Shown here in pieces: positions 1-8,628 of a stretch of DNA of 64,000 bases (the first letter of the stretch is position 1; each line of letters opens with the position of its first letter). This stretch comes from Lachnospiraceae bacterium. Lineage in GTDB: Bacteria > Bacillota > Clostridia > Lachnospirales > Lachnospiraceae. The stretch is taken from the NCBI GenBank assembly GCA_017626095.1, contig JAGAJL010000014.1, forward strand, positions 1 through 64,000. Reading direction: 5' to 3'. A program made the position numbers and the translations under genes. The notes under the pieces are model-generated. The model saw nothing but the letters and a program-made list of their open reading frames with translations, was not told the origin of the DNA and made no database searches.

Positions 1-141
1 AGTGCTAATCAGCGATAAAATAAGCGAAGCGTTTTTATCGGGGTTATGGCAACGAGAAAAATGCAATGTGCTTGCACAATTGCATTTGGCGAGTGCTAAT
101 CAGCGATAAAATAAGCGAAGCGTTTTTATCGGGGTTATGGC
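1..141. repeat. Two 50-bp direct repeats flanking a hairpin
   Basis: The 50 bases at 1-50 recur unchanged at 92-141. Each copy holds a short inverted repeat (GATAAAA with TTTTATC around a GC-rich loop). Between the copies, 58-86 can fold into a near-perfect hairpin (AAATGCAAT-GTGC with its complement, one bulged A). The cluster ends about 45 bases before a transporter permease gene. It looks like a tandem run of small stem-loop repeats; the left side is cut by the window edge. No promoter or terminator role is evident. Confidence 0.75.
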
Positions 142-189
142 GCTAATCGGCTGTATAGGTAATGGGAATGGAAAACACAGGAGGAACGT

Positions 190-840
190 ATGGATTTCGT
201 AACGATACTGCAACAACTGAGTTCGGGAATGATTAAGACGGTGGGGATTTTTTTCTGGACATTGGCTTTGTCGCTGCCGTTTGGTCTTGTTATTGCATTT
301 GGAAGAATGTCAAAAAATAAACTGGTTTCTTCCATTTTCAAATTTTATATTTCCGTTATGAGAGGAACTCCTCTTATGCTTCAGCTTTTAGTTGTATATT
401 TTGGTCCCTATTATCTGTTTGGTGTCAAATTGTCGCAAGGATATCGCTTTATTGCGATTATCATAGGTTTTGTTTTAAACTATGCGGCATATTATGCGGA
501 AATATACCGTTCCGGAATTGAATCCATGCCGGTTGGACAGTATGAAGCGGCTACGCAGTTAGGCTACAGCAAATCCCAAACATTTTTTAAAATCATTCTG
601 CCTCAGGTAATCAAACGGATTTTACCGGCGATTACCAATGAAGTGATTACACTGGTAAAAGATACTTCTCTTGCTTTTTCTCTTGCATACATGGAGATGT
701 TTACCATTGCAAAACAGATTGCCGCAGCACAGACGACGATGATTCCTTTTGTGGTAGCAGCAGTTTTCTATTATATTTTCAACCTGCTTGTGGCATTTAC
801 CATGGAGCGGATTGAGAAAAAAATGAGCTATTACCGATAG
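190..840 (+). CDS. Amino-acid ABC transporter permease (HisM/GlnP family)
   Basis: This 216-residue integral membrane protein is the pore subunit of a polar amino-acid ABC importer. It shows the family N-terminal block, the RGTPLMLQL stretch (residues 59-67) and the cytoplasmic EAA loop around residues 118-135 that docks on the ATPase, with about five hydrophobic segments. The start is chosen at ATG 190, behind AGGAGG at 180-185. The ATPase gene begins 10 bases after the stop, so the two form an operon. The substrate-binding protein is not in view and may lie left of the window. The amino acid transported cannot be read from the sequence. Confidence 0.93.
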   Translation: MDFVTILQQLSSGMIKTVGIFFWTLALSLPFGLVIAFGRMSKNKLVSSIFKFYISVMRGTPLMLQLLVVYFGPYYLFGVKLSQGYRFIAIIIGFVLNYAAYYAEIYRSGIESMPVGQYEAATQLGYSKSQTFFKIILPQVIKRILPAITNEVITLVKDTSLAFSLAYMEMFTIAKQIAAAQTTMIPFVVAAVFYYIFNLLVAFTMERIEKKMSYYR

Positions 841-850
841 GAGGAACGAT

Positions 851-1606
851 ATGAACATTTTAGAAATCAATCATATGAAAAAAAGCTTTGACGGGCTTGA
901 AGTCCTCAAAGACATTTCCCTTTCGGTAAAGGAAGGTGAAGTGGTTTCCATCATCGGACCGTCCGGTTCGGGAAAATCAACGATTTTAAGATGTGCTACC
1001 ATGCTTGAAAAAATGGATGGCGGCGATTTGATTTATATGGGGGAAGGAGCTGCTTTTGACCACAACGGAAAAAGCGTGTATGCCTCCAAGAAAGATTTGC
1101 GGAGAATAAGCCATTATTACGGATTGGTTTTCCAGAATTTCAATTTATTTCCGCATTACAGTGTTTATAAGAATATTGTGGATGCCCCGATTTCCGTCTA
1201 TAAGGTGAGTAAAAAAGAGGCTGATGAGCGGGCGGAAAAACTATTAAGTCAGCTTGGTCTATCCGATAAAAGAGATGCTTATCCTTATCAGCTTTCGGGT
1301 GGACAGCAGCAAAGAGTTTCCATCGCAAGAGCACTGGCGCTTCAGCCTAAGATTTTATTTTTTGATGAACCGACTTCTGCCCTTGATCCCATGCTAACGG
1401 CGGAAGTTTTAAAGGTTATCAAGGATCTTGCAAAGCAGAAGATGACAATGATTATTGTAACCCATGAAATGGAATTTGCGCGTGAATTATCGGATCGCAT
1501 TATTTTTATGGAAGACGGTGTTATTCAGGAGCAGGGAACCCCCGAGGAAGTATTTGCTTCGCAAAATCCGAGAGTGCGTGAATTTATCGGCAAATTTAAA
1601 TCGTAA
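851..1606 (+). CDS. Amino-acid ABC transporter ATP-binding protein (GlnQ family)
   Basis: This 251-residue cytoplasmic ATPase powers the importer whose permease lies just upstream. Walker [10 protein letters not shown] is at residues 36-44, the Q-loop in the VFQNFNLF block near 95, the ABC signature LSGGQQQ at 148-154 and Walker B ILFFDEP at 168-174, followed by a switch His in THEME. The start is ATG 851 behind AGGAGG. Its length is normal for the polar amino-acid class. Confidence 0.95.
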   Translation: MNILEINHMKKSFDGLEVLKDISLSVKEGEVVSIIGPSGSGKSTILRCATMLEKMDGGDLIYMGEGAAFDHNGKSVYASKKDLRRISHYYGLVFQNFNLFPHYSVYKNIVDAPISVYKVSKKEADERAEKLLSQLGLSDKRDAYPYQLSGGQQQRVSIARALALQPKILFFDEPTSALDPMLTAEVLKVIKDLAKQKMTMIIVTHEMEFARELSDRIIFMEDGVIQEQGTPEEVFASQNPRVREFIGKFKS

Positions 1607-1612
1607 AGGTTC

Positions 1613-1670
1613 TTTTGCCACAGAGCAATATAGTCAAGTCTCAGATAATTTTTGCCACAGAGCAATACAG
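1613..1670. repeat. Short direct repeat in intergenic spacer
   Basis: The 21-base sequence starting TTTTGCCACAGAGCAATA occurs at 1613-1633 and again at 1650-1670 with one difference. The pair lies between the transporter ATPase stop and purF. No hairpin or T-tract accompanies it, so its function is unknown. Confidence 0.6.
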
Positions 1671-1742
1671 TTAGGTCAGAGATGATTTATAAAATAGAAT
1701 AAAAATTTAGATTCAATGATAGACAGCGAAAGGAATGACAAT

Positions 1743-3197
1743 ATGAGTGAAGAATTGATGCAGGAATCCGGAAAGCAGTACGATGAACACATCAAAGAAG
1801 AATGTGGTGTGTTTGGCATGTACGATTTTGACGGCAATGATGTGGCTACCAGTATTTACTATGGTCTGTTTGCATTACAGCACAGAGGACAGGAGAGCTG
1901 TGGTATTGCAGTCAGTGAGACCATGGGACCAAAAGGAAAAGTGACAACTCACAAAGACATGGGGCTGATTCATGAGGCGTTTACGCCGGAAACACTGGCC
2001 AGCTTAAAGGGGGATATCGGTGTGGGGCATGTGCGGTATTCCACAGCGGGAAGTTCGACCAGGGAAAATGCACAACCATTGGTTCTAAACTACGTAAAAG
2101 GAACACTGGGATTAGCGCATAACGGAAACTTGATTAACGCGCCGGAGCTGCGAAAAGAACTGGAATATACCGGAGCTATTTTCCAGACGACAATCGATTC
2201 GGAGGTCATTGCCTATCATATTGCCAGAGAAAGACTGAATACCGGAAGTGTAGAAGAAGCTGTCGGACGTGCCATGAAAAAAATCAAGGGAGCCTATTCT
2301 TTGATTGTCATGAGCCCGCGAAAATTGATAGGTGCGAGAGATCCTTTTGGATTTAAACCACTTTGTATCGGAAAAAGGGACAACTGCTATATCCTGGCAA
2401 GTGAAACCTGCGCCTTAGATACGATTGGTGCTGAGTTTGTCCGGGATGTGGAGCCCGGTGAAATCGTCACGATCAGTCCGGAAAAGGGAATTGAATCGGA
2501 TAAAAGTATGTGTCTTCCCAAAGAAGAGCATGCAAGATGTATTTTTGAATATATTTATTTTGCCAGACCTGACAGTGTGATTGATGGTGTCAGTGTGTAT
2601 CATTCGCGTATATTGGCAGGTAAATTTCTGGCAATGGATTCGCCGGTAGAAGCCGATATTGTAACCGGAGTACCGGAATCCGGAAACTGTGCGGCCATGG
2701 GTTATGCCATGCAGTCAGGTATTCCTTACGGAACAGCTTTTGTAAAAAATACCTACGTGGGCCGGACCTTTATCAAGCCCAAGCAAAAGAGCCGCGAAAG
2801 CAGTGTGCAGGTAAAATTAAATCCAATTCGTGAAGTTGTGGAAGGCAAACGTGTCATCATGATTGATGATTCCATTGTAAGAGGAACGACTTCCGACCGT
2901 ATCGTAAAGATGCTTCGCGATGCCGGAGCCAAAGAAGTACATGTGCGCATATCTTCACCGCCGTTTTTATGGCCGTGTTATTTCGGGACCGATGTACCCG
3001 CAAGAGAGCAGTTGATTGCGTATAACCGTACAGTAGAGGAAATTCGTCAGATTATCAGCGCAGACAGTCTTGGTTATCTGGGGCTTGACAGATTAATCGA
3101 GTTAGTAGACGGGTTGCCGATATGTAAGGGCTGCTTTACCGGAAAATATCCGATGGAGCCCCCGAAAGAAGATATTCGGGGCGAATTTGAACAATAA
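1743..3197 (+). CDS. purF: Amidophosphoribosyltransferase
   Basis: PurF catalyses the first committed step of purine synthesis: PRPP plus glutamine gives phosphoribosylamine. The N-terminal Ntn glutaminase domain has nucleophile Cys21 (CGVFGMYDF) after a short propeptide, which suggests self-processing. The C-terminal phosphoribosyltransferase domain has the PRPP motif VIMIDDSIVRGTTS. Cysteines late in the chain (PFLWPCYFG and ICKGC) match the [4Fe-4S] ligands of the Bacillus-type enzyme. ATG 1743 is preferred over the in-frame 1716 because GAAAGGA sits just before it. The gene is followed by purB. Confidence 0.96.
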   Translation: MSEELMQESGKQYDEHIKEECGVFGMYDFDGNDVATSIYYGLFALQHRGQESCGIAVSETMGPKGKVTTHKDMGLIHEAFTPETLASLKGDIGVGHVRYSTAGSSTRENAQPLVLNYVKGTLGLAHNGNLINAPELRKELEYTGAIFQTTIDSEVIAYHIARERLNTGSVEEAVGRAMKKIKGAYSLIVMSPRKLIGARDPFGFKPLCIGKRDNCYILASETCALDTIGAEFVRDVEPGEIVTISPEKGIESDKSMCLPKEEHARCIFEYIYFARPDSVIDGVSVYHSRILAGKFLAMDSPVEADIVTGVPESGNCAAMGYAMQSGIPYGTAFVKNTYVGRTFIKPKQKSRESSVQVKLNPIREVVEGKRVIMIDDSIVRGTTSDRIVKMLRDAGAKEVHVRISSPPFLWPCYFGTDVPAREQLIAYNRTVEEIRQIISADSLGYLGLDRLIELVDGLPICKGCFTGKYPMEPPKEDIRGEFEQ

Positions 3198-3307
3198 CTT
3201 TTCAAGTTTTATTAGTTATGCTATTATTTAACGGTAGAATAACGATGGTGAGTGGATAAAATAGTTGCCAACGTTATCGTAAAATATACAAGCAGAGGAG
3301 ACTAAAC

Positions 3308-4759
3308 ATGAGCAATGACAGATATGTAAGTCCGTTGTCGGAACGATATGCAAGTAAAGAGATGCAATATATTTTTTCGCCGGATATGAAATTTTCGACC
3401 TGGAGAAAATTATGGATTGCACTTGCTGAGACGGAGATGGAATTAGGTCTTTCGCAGGATGGAAAGCCGGTAATTTCACAGGAACAGATTGATGAGTTAA
3501 AGGCGCATGTTCATGATATTAATTACGATGTTGCAAAAGAAAGAGAAAAACAGGTGCGCCATGATGTTATGAGTCATGTATATGCATACGGACAGCAGTG
3601 CCCGAAGGCAGCAGGTATTATCCACTTGGGTGCAACATCCTGCTATGTTGGTGATAATACGGATATTATCGTCATGACAGAGGCATTAAAGCTGGTAAAA
3701 AAGAAATTGGTCAATGTTATTGCAGAGCTGGCAAAATTTGCAGATCAGTACAAAGATCTTCCGACGTTGGCATTTACTCATTTTCAGCCGGCACAGCCTA
3801 CAACAGTAGGTAAAAGAGCAACCTTATGGTGTCAGGAATTCTGCATGGATTTGGAAGATTTGGATTATGTGCTTTCTACCATGAAGTTACTGGGCTCTAA
3901 AGGAACTACCGGTACGCAGGCATCTTTCTTGGAATTATTTAATGGCGATCAGGAAACCATTGATAAGATTGATCCCATGATTGCAAAGAAAATGGGCTTT
4001 TTACAGTGCGTTGCAGTATCCGGTCAGACTTACAGCCGCAAGACAGATACAAGAGTTTGCAATATTTTAGCCGGCATTGCCGCAAGCGCCCACAAGATGA
4101 GTAACGATATTCGTCTGTTACAGCACTTAAAAGAAGTGGAAGAGCCTTTTGAGAAAAATCAGATTGGTTCCTCTGCTATGGCATATAAGAGAAATCCCAT
4201 GAGAAGTGAGCGTATCGCTTCTTTGTCCAGATATGTCATGATCGATGCTTTAAATCCGGCTATTACATCAGCTACTCAGTGGTTTGAGAGAACGTTGGAT
4301 GATTCTGCCAATAAGAGATTATCTATTCCGGAAGCATTTCTTGCAATCGACGGCATTCTGGATCTTTGCTTAAATGTTGTTGACGGATTGGTAGTCTATG
4401 ACAAAGTTATTACCAAACGTCTGATGAGCGAGTTGCCGTTTATGGCTACTGAAAATATCATGATGGATGCTGTTAAAAACGGCGGTAACCGTCAGGAAAT
4501 GCATGAAATTATCCGTACTCTGTCAATGGAAGCAGGAAAACATGTAAAACAGGAAGGTAAGGAAAATAATTTACTGGAACTGATTGCCAATGATCCTGCG
4601 TTCGGTATGAGTTTGGAAGATTTGCAAAAGACCATGGATCCTTCTAAATATGTTGGACGTTCACCGATTCAGGTAGAGAAGTTCATTAAGGATGTTGTAA
4701 ATCCGATTTTGGAAGCTAATAAAGATCTTTTGGGAATGACTGCCGAAATCAATGTGTAA
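3308..4759 (+). CDS. purB: Adenylosuccinate lyase
   Basis: PurB acts twice in purine synthesis, splitting fumarate from SAICAR and from adenylosuccinate. The 483-residue protein carries the fumarase/aspartase superfamily signature GSSAMAYKRNPM near residue 284 and the THFQPAQPTT active-site block. The ATG is preceded by AGAGGAG. It follows purF by 110 bases and ends at a strong terminator, so the two genes may be co-transcribed. Confidence 0.96.
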   Translation: MSNDRYVSPLSERYASKEMQYIFSPDMKFSTWRKLWIALAETEMELGLSQDGKPVISQEQIDELKAHVHDINYDVAKEREKQVRHDVMSHVYAYGQQCPKAAGIIHLGATSCYVGDNTDIIVMTEALKLVKKKLVNVIAELAKFADQYKDLPTLAFTHFQPAQPTTVGKRATLWCQEFCMDLEDLDYVLSTMKLLGSKGTTGTQASFLELFNGDQETIDKIDPMIAKKMGFLQCVAVSGQTYSRKTDTRVCNILAGIAASAHKMSNDIRLLQHLKEVEEPFEKNQIGSSAMAYKRNPMRSERIASLSRYVMIDALNPAITSATQWFERTLDDSANKRLSIPEAFLAIDGILDLCLNVVDGLVVYDKVITKRLMSELPFMATENIMMDAVKNGGNRQEMHEIIRTLSMEAGKHVKQEGKENNLLELIANDPAFGMSLEDLQKTMDPSKYVGRSPIQVEKFIKDVVNPILEANKDLLGMTAEINV

Positions 4760-4783
4760 AATATATTATCATTCTTAATACCA

Positions 4784-4841
4784 GACCGGTTTCAAAACTA
4801 AGACTTTGTCTTCAGACAGTTGAAACCGGTCATTTCTTTTT
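4784..4841 (+). terminator. Rho-independent terminator after purB
   Basis: A perfect 12-bp stem (GACCGGTTTCAA at 4784-4795, complement at 4820-4831) is followed by ATTTCTTTTTG. The right arm plus the downstream tail recurs at 41096-41135. Confidence 0.9.
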
Positions 4842-4987
4842 GTTCGTTTATGTCGTTAAGAAAGGCACAAAACCTCGTAAAAGCCGGTGCGCAAAGATAT
4901 ATATTGGGGAACACAAATTCGAAATGGAAAAATAAATTGTACAAAGAATAAAAACCAGTTAAGTAAAATCAAAAAGAATATAAAAAA

Positions 4988-5034
4988 GAATTGTCAACCA
5001 TCTCGAAAAAGTAGTTGGCAATTCTATTTTTTCT
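4988..5034 (+). promoter_or_regulatory. Inverted repeat before bioY: candidate BirA operator or attenuator
   Basis: GAATTGTCAAC at 4988-4998 pairs with GTTGGCAATTC at 5014-5024, with one wobble, and TATTTTTTCT follows. The core TTGTCAACC plus its imperfect complement 13 bases later resembles the Firmicute biotin-repressor operator (TTGTTAACC type), and it lies 55 bases before a biotin transporter gene. The stem with a T-run could also be an intrinsic terminator. BirA control is inferred from the gene next to it. Confidence 0.5.
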
Positions 5035-5078
5035 CTGTATTTTAGTTTATGGAAATAAAATACAGGAGTGAAAAAGAA

Positions 5079-5660
5079 ATGAAAAATAAGACAAAAGTAT
5101 ATCAATTGACAACGTGTGCACTGATGGCTGCACTGATGTGTGTATTGGGACCGAATTCCGTTCCGATTGGTCCAGTTCCGGTTTCGTTAACCAATCTTGT
5201 TATCTACTTAGCAGTATATCTTTTAGGAACAAAGGGAAGCACAATCAGTTATATTGTATACCTGTTTTTAGGTATGATTGGATTGCCGGTGTTTTCCGGT
5301 TATGAAGGTGGTATCGGAAAGTTAGCTGGACCTACCGGTGGATACCTGATCGGATTTATTTTAATGGCAATTATCTGTGGTATTTTTATGGAAAAATCAC
5401 ATGCCAATGTGGTTATAACCAGTCTGGGAATGGTGTTAGGAACTATTGTTGCATATTTGTTTGGAACCATCTGGTTTATTTATCAATTGGAATATACCTG
5501 GTCACAGGCACTGACAGTTTGCGTATTTCCGTTTATTCCTTTCGATCTTGCAAAAATCGTAATTGCCGGTATTTTAGGAAAAGCAATTCGGCATGCACTT
5601 GCAAAGGCACATTTGTTACCGACAGCACAAAAAGAAAAACAAACTGATGTGCAGGAATAA
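5079..5660 (+). CDS. bioY: Biotin transporter BioY
   Basis: BioY is the membrane S-component that captures biotin, working alone or with an ECF energy module. The 193-residue protein has six hydrophobic segments and family motifs: N-terminal ALMAALMCVLG, then GPVPVSLTNLVIYL, and GPTGGYLIGF near the middle. The chosen start, ATG 5079, has AGGAGTG before it; the in-frame ATG at 5049 lacks a site. A broken biotin synthase gene follows at once, so this cell probably relies on uptake. Confidence 0.93.
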   Translation: MKNKTKVYQLTTCALMAALMCVLGPNSVPIGPVPVSLTNLVIYLAVYLLGTKGSTISYIVYLFLGMIGLPVFSGYEGGIGKLAGPTGGYLIGFILMAIICGIFMEKSHANVVITSLGMVLGTIVAYLFGTIWFIYQLEYTWSQALTVCVFPFIPFDLAKIVIAGILGKAIRHALAKAHLLPTAQKEKQTDVQE

Positions 5661-5663
5661 GAT

Positions 5664-6110
5664 ATGTTACAGCTGGCAGATAAGATGATTGAAGGACGCA
5701 GGCTTTTAAGACTGCAAATACTGTGCACAGTCTGCTCATTACCATACAGATTGTAATGTCTATGACTTTTTGTCGGAAGAAGAACTTTTAGAAGCATGTA
5801 AGTTAAATGAACGCGAAGGTGTGGATCGATTTTCCATTGTTACCGCAGGACGAAATTTGAGCGGAGAGGAATTTGAGAAAGCACTTAGTGCATTTATGCG
5901 AATGAAAAAAGAATGTGATATTGAGCTCTGCGCATCCATGGGCTTTTTAAATCGCGAACAATTCCGAAGATTAAAAGAAATCGGTGTGGACCGGTATCAT
6001 CATAATATTGAAACGCCCAAAAGATTTTAACGGTAGCAAAGGCTACCATTCAGAATGATCGCGAAATGCTTTCTTTAATGGGGCGAGAGATAAAAGAACT
6101 GAAAAAATGA
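5664..6110 (+). pseudogene. bioB: Biotin synthase remnant (two internal deletions)
   Basis: The reading starts like BioB (LQLADKMIEG). It then jumps in another frame to DCKYCAQSAHYHTDCNVYDF, which keeps two of the three radical-SAM cluster cysteines. An intact central block runs from YDFLSEEELLEA to GVDRYHHNIET (5767-6030). A second jump reaches a BioB-like C-terminus (TIQNDREMLSLMGREI) ending at TGA 6108. About 35 codons near the N-terminus, with the first cluster cysteine, and most of the second half of the barrel are missing, so no working enzyme is possible. It sits 3 bases after bioY as a former operon partner. Confidence 0.9.
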
Positions 6111-6129
6111 AAGAATTGAAAAAAGAGTT

Positions 6130-6180
6130 AAAAACCGATTGTATCTACTGAGACTTGGATAATACAATCGGTTTTTGTTG
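6130..6180 (+). terminator. Rho-independent terminator after the bioY-bioB remnant
   Basis: A perfect 14-bp stem (AAAACCGATTGTAT at 6131-6144, complement at 6162-6175) is followed by TTGTTG after a T-run. Confidence 0.88.
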
Positions 6181-6302
6181 TGAAAATATGAATGTATGAG
6201 CTATAATAAGTACATGAAAGAATCGGATTACAAAAGTACAGAATGTAAATGGATTTAAAAATTATCAAAAGTTGAAAGTACTTTATGAAAGGTGTATAAC
6301 AG

Positions 6303-6548
6303 ATGTTCGGACTTCTGAAAAAGAATCAGCTATTAGAAAATAAACTTCAAACCCTGCAGATGAATTTTGAAAATAATTACAAGGATGCAGCCAAACTCAA
6401 TTATGAAGAGTATTGGAAAATGCTTGATGAATTAACTGATTCCGGGAAATTAAAAGGAAAACAGATTGATTATTATAAACAACGCGGCGAAGATTTGCGT
6501 GGTCAGATGAATAATTTTAACCACCAGAATAATGTGAAAACATTCTAG
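6303..6548 (+). CDS. Small charged protein of unknown function
   Basis: An 81-residue ORF, ATG preceded by GAAAGGTG. The sequence is hydrophilic and probably helical (repeated leucines and charged residues across residues 5-60), with no membrane segment, cysteine motif or recognised domain. It lies alone between a terminator and a LysR-type regulator gene. Its reality rests on the ribosome binding site and isolated, non-overlapping position. Confidence 0.6.
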   Translation: MFGLLKKNQLLENKLQTLQMNFENNYKDAAKLNYEEYWKMLDELTDSGKLKGKQIDYYKQRGEDLRGQMNNFNHQNNVKTF

Positions 6549-6642
6549 TGCACTGGTATAGAAAGCTGAGATTCCCGGCAAATAAATTGCCACATATTTT
6601 TCAGTATGTTAAAGAGAATAATGCTTTATTTTGGAGAATTCT

Positions 6643-7539
6643 ATGGATGGAAATTTAGAGTATTACAAAGTGTTTTACTTTGTTGCAAAAGAGAAAAGCT
6701 TGACCAGAGCGGCCGAGCTTTTAAATATTTCACAGCCGGCTGTCAGCCAGTCAATGAAGTTACTCGAGGCTAACCTTAAGGCTAAATTATTCCTTCGGAC
6801 TTCCCGGGGGATCCGATTAACACCGGAAGGGGAAATTTTGTTTGACTATGTCAAAGGTGGGTATGAGCAAATTGCCCATGGGGAGCAGGTTTTACAAAAA
6901 CTAATGAATTTGGAAGCAGGGGAGTTGCATATCGGGGCCAGCGACATGACATTGGAATTTTTTTTGTTGCCGTTTTTGGAAAAATATCATGAACAGCATC
7001 CCGATGTTAAAGTAAAGATTTCCAATGCGCCGACGCCGGAAACCTTGAAAAACCTAATGGATGGCTCGGTAGATTTGTGTCTGGTGTCCACGCCGTTTGA
7101 GGTTTTGGATGGAATGGAAGTCAGACCGGTACGGGAAATTGAAGATATCTTTGTGGCCGGAAGAAGATATACACAATTAAAAAATCATATGACGGATTTT
7201 AAGGAACTGTTGAACTATCCGATTATTTCATTGGAAAAAAACACCAGTACCAGAAAATATATGGATGAACTGTTGGCACAAAATGATGTCATTCTAAATC
7301 CGGAATTTGAACTGGCGACCTCCAATATGATTGTCCAGTTTGCCTTACGTAATCTAGGTGTAGGTTGCGTTGTGCGGGATTTTGCTCAGCCGGAAATCGA
7401 CAGTGGCAGACTGTTTGAGATACGATTTAATAAAATGATTCCCAAAAGACAGATATGTGTGGTAACCAACCAAAAGCTTCCGACAAGCTTTGCGGCAAAA
7501 GGATTGTTGGAGTTATTATTTGAAACGAACAGGAGTTAG
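6643..7539 (+). CDS. LysR-family transcriptional regulator
   Basis: A 298-residue regulator with an N-terminal winged helix-turn-helix (residues about 5-60: SLTRAAELLNISQPAVSQSM followed by the LFLRTSRGIRLTPEG wing) and a periplasmic-binding-like effector domain from about residue 90. ATG 6643 is preferred to TTG 6631, because TTGGAG before it acts as the ribosome binding site. A HAD phosphatase gene follows 3 bases after the stop and is probably co-transcribed. The effector is unknown. Confidence 0.93.
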   Translation: MDGNLEYYKVFYFVAKEKSLTRAAELLNISQPAVSQSMKLLEANLKAKLFLRTSRGIRLTPEGEILFDYVKGGYEQIAHGEQVLQKLMNLEAGELHIGASDMTLEFFLLPFLEKYHEQHPDVKVKISNAPTPETLKNLMDGSVDLCLVSTPFEVLDGMEVRPVREIEDIFVAGRRYTQLKNHMTDFKELLNYPIISLEKNTSTRKYMDELLAQNDVILNPEFELATSNMIVQFALRNLGVGCVVRDFAQPEIDSGRLFEIRFNKMIPKRQICVVTNQKLPTSFAAKGLLELLFETNRS

Positions 7540-7542
7540 CGT

Positions 7543-8145
7543 ATGCTTACTACAATTATTTTTGATATCGGAAATGTTTTAGCAGACTTTGGATGGAAAG
7601 AGTATTTTGAGAGCTTTCATTTTCTAAAAGACATTCTGTCGCGAATTGCGAAGGCAACTGTATTATCGCCGGCTTGGAACGATTTTGACAGAGGAGCAAA
7701 AACGGATGAAGAGCTGATAAATGGTTTTATTAGAAATGATCCCGAATTAGAGCCTCAGATAAGGCAGCTATGTGAGAATGTTCATGATATGATTACGAAA
7801 AGAGAATATGCAATTCCGTGGATTTTGGAATTAAAGCAGAAAGGATACCGGGTCTTATATCTTTCCAATTTTTCCCATAAAGCTGAAATTGAGTGTCAGG
7901 ATGCCCTTGATTTTATTCCATTTATGGATGGTGGAATTTTATCTTATCAGGAAAAACTGGTAAAGCCGGAACCGGAAATATATCAGAGATTGATTGAACG
8001 ATATGATTTAATTCCAAAAGAATGTGTGTTTTTAGATGACAGAATGGATAACTGTGAGGCGGCTGCAAAATTTGGCATGAAAACAATCTGTTTTACGACC
8101 AAAGAAGCTGCGATTGAAGAACTGAAAAAATATCATGTCTATTGA
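7543..8145 (+). CDS. HAD-family hydrolase (YihX-like phosphatase)
   Basis: This 200-residue haloacid-dehalogenase hydrolase starts with motif I FDIGNVLADF. The second Asp of DxD is replaced by Gly, as is common in the YihX branch. Motif II is LYLSNFS, the motif III lysine is in KLVKPEPEIY, and motif IV is VFLDDRMDN. Such enzymes usually remove phosphate from sugar phosphates or nucleotides; the substrate cannot be told. AGGAG precedes the ATG. Confidence 0.9.
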   Translation: MLTTIIFDIGNVLADFGWKEYFESFHFLKDILSRIAKATVLSPAWNDFDRGAKTDEELINGFIRNDPELEPQIRQLCENVHDMITKREYAIPWILELKQKGYRVLYLSNFSHKAEIECQDALDFIPFMDGGILSYQEKLVKPEPEIYQRLIERYDLIPKECVFLDDRMDNCEAAAKFGMKTICFTTKEAAIEELKKYHVY

Positions 8146-8240
8146 TATGGTATTATCTTTTTACTTTTCATCCTTTTTGGATTTGTGTTCCCGAAAAGAT
8201 GTGCTGTTAGAGCGATATCGTATGGTAGGATTGATAAAAT

Positions 8241-8534
8241 TTAGCAAACGGGATGGTCGCTATTATTGATTTCCGTCTTATCATCATGTTCATCCATGCC
8301 GGCCGTAAAGTCATAATCAACGGATGCAATGGTGTGTTTTTGTGTCAGCATTCCGTAAATCCAGATATAGACCCAGATTAAAATCGGAACAGTAACGGTT
8401 GCAATCAGACTGGCGCGCAGTAACATTCCTTTGCCGTCAAAATCAAAAATGGCAAAAACCAGTGTTGCAATATATAGAGAGACCAACAGGATAATACCAA
8501 TCCATGCTGCAATACGTTGTCCTTTTGAATGCAT
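8241..8534 (-). CDS. Two-pass membrane protein of unknown function
   Basis: A 97-residue protein with two hydrophobic segments (residues about 8-28 and 40-62) and an acidic, hydrophilic C-terminal tail that probably lies in the cytoplasm. The start codon has AAGGAG at normal distance on the minus strand. It is transcribed divergently from the pseudokinase gene. No family recognised. Confidence 0.75.
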   Translation of the reverse strand: MHSKGQRIAAWIGIILLVSLYIATLVFAIFDFDGKGMLLRASLIATVTVPILIWVYIWIYGMLTQKHTIASVDYDFTAGMDEHDDKTEINNSDHPVC

Positions 8535-8560
8535 AACAAAACTCCTTTATATTCCTTTTC

Positions 8561-8589
8561 TTGTAATTTATCACATATCTGACTATAAT
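8561..8589 (+). promoter_or_regulatory. Promoter for the pseudokinase gene
   Basis: TTGTAA at 8561-8566, 17-bp spacer, TATAAT at 8584-8589. It lies 40 bases before the start codon. Confidence 0.75.
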
Positions 8590-8628
8590 AAAAGGAGTAT
8601 TGTTGGAAATTATAAAGAGGATATATTT

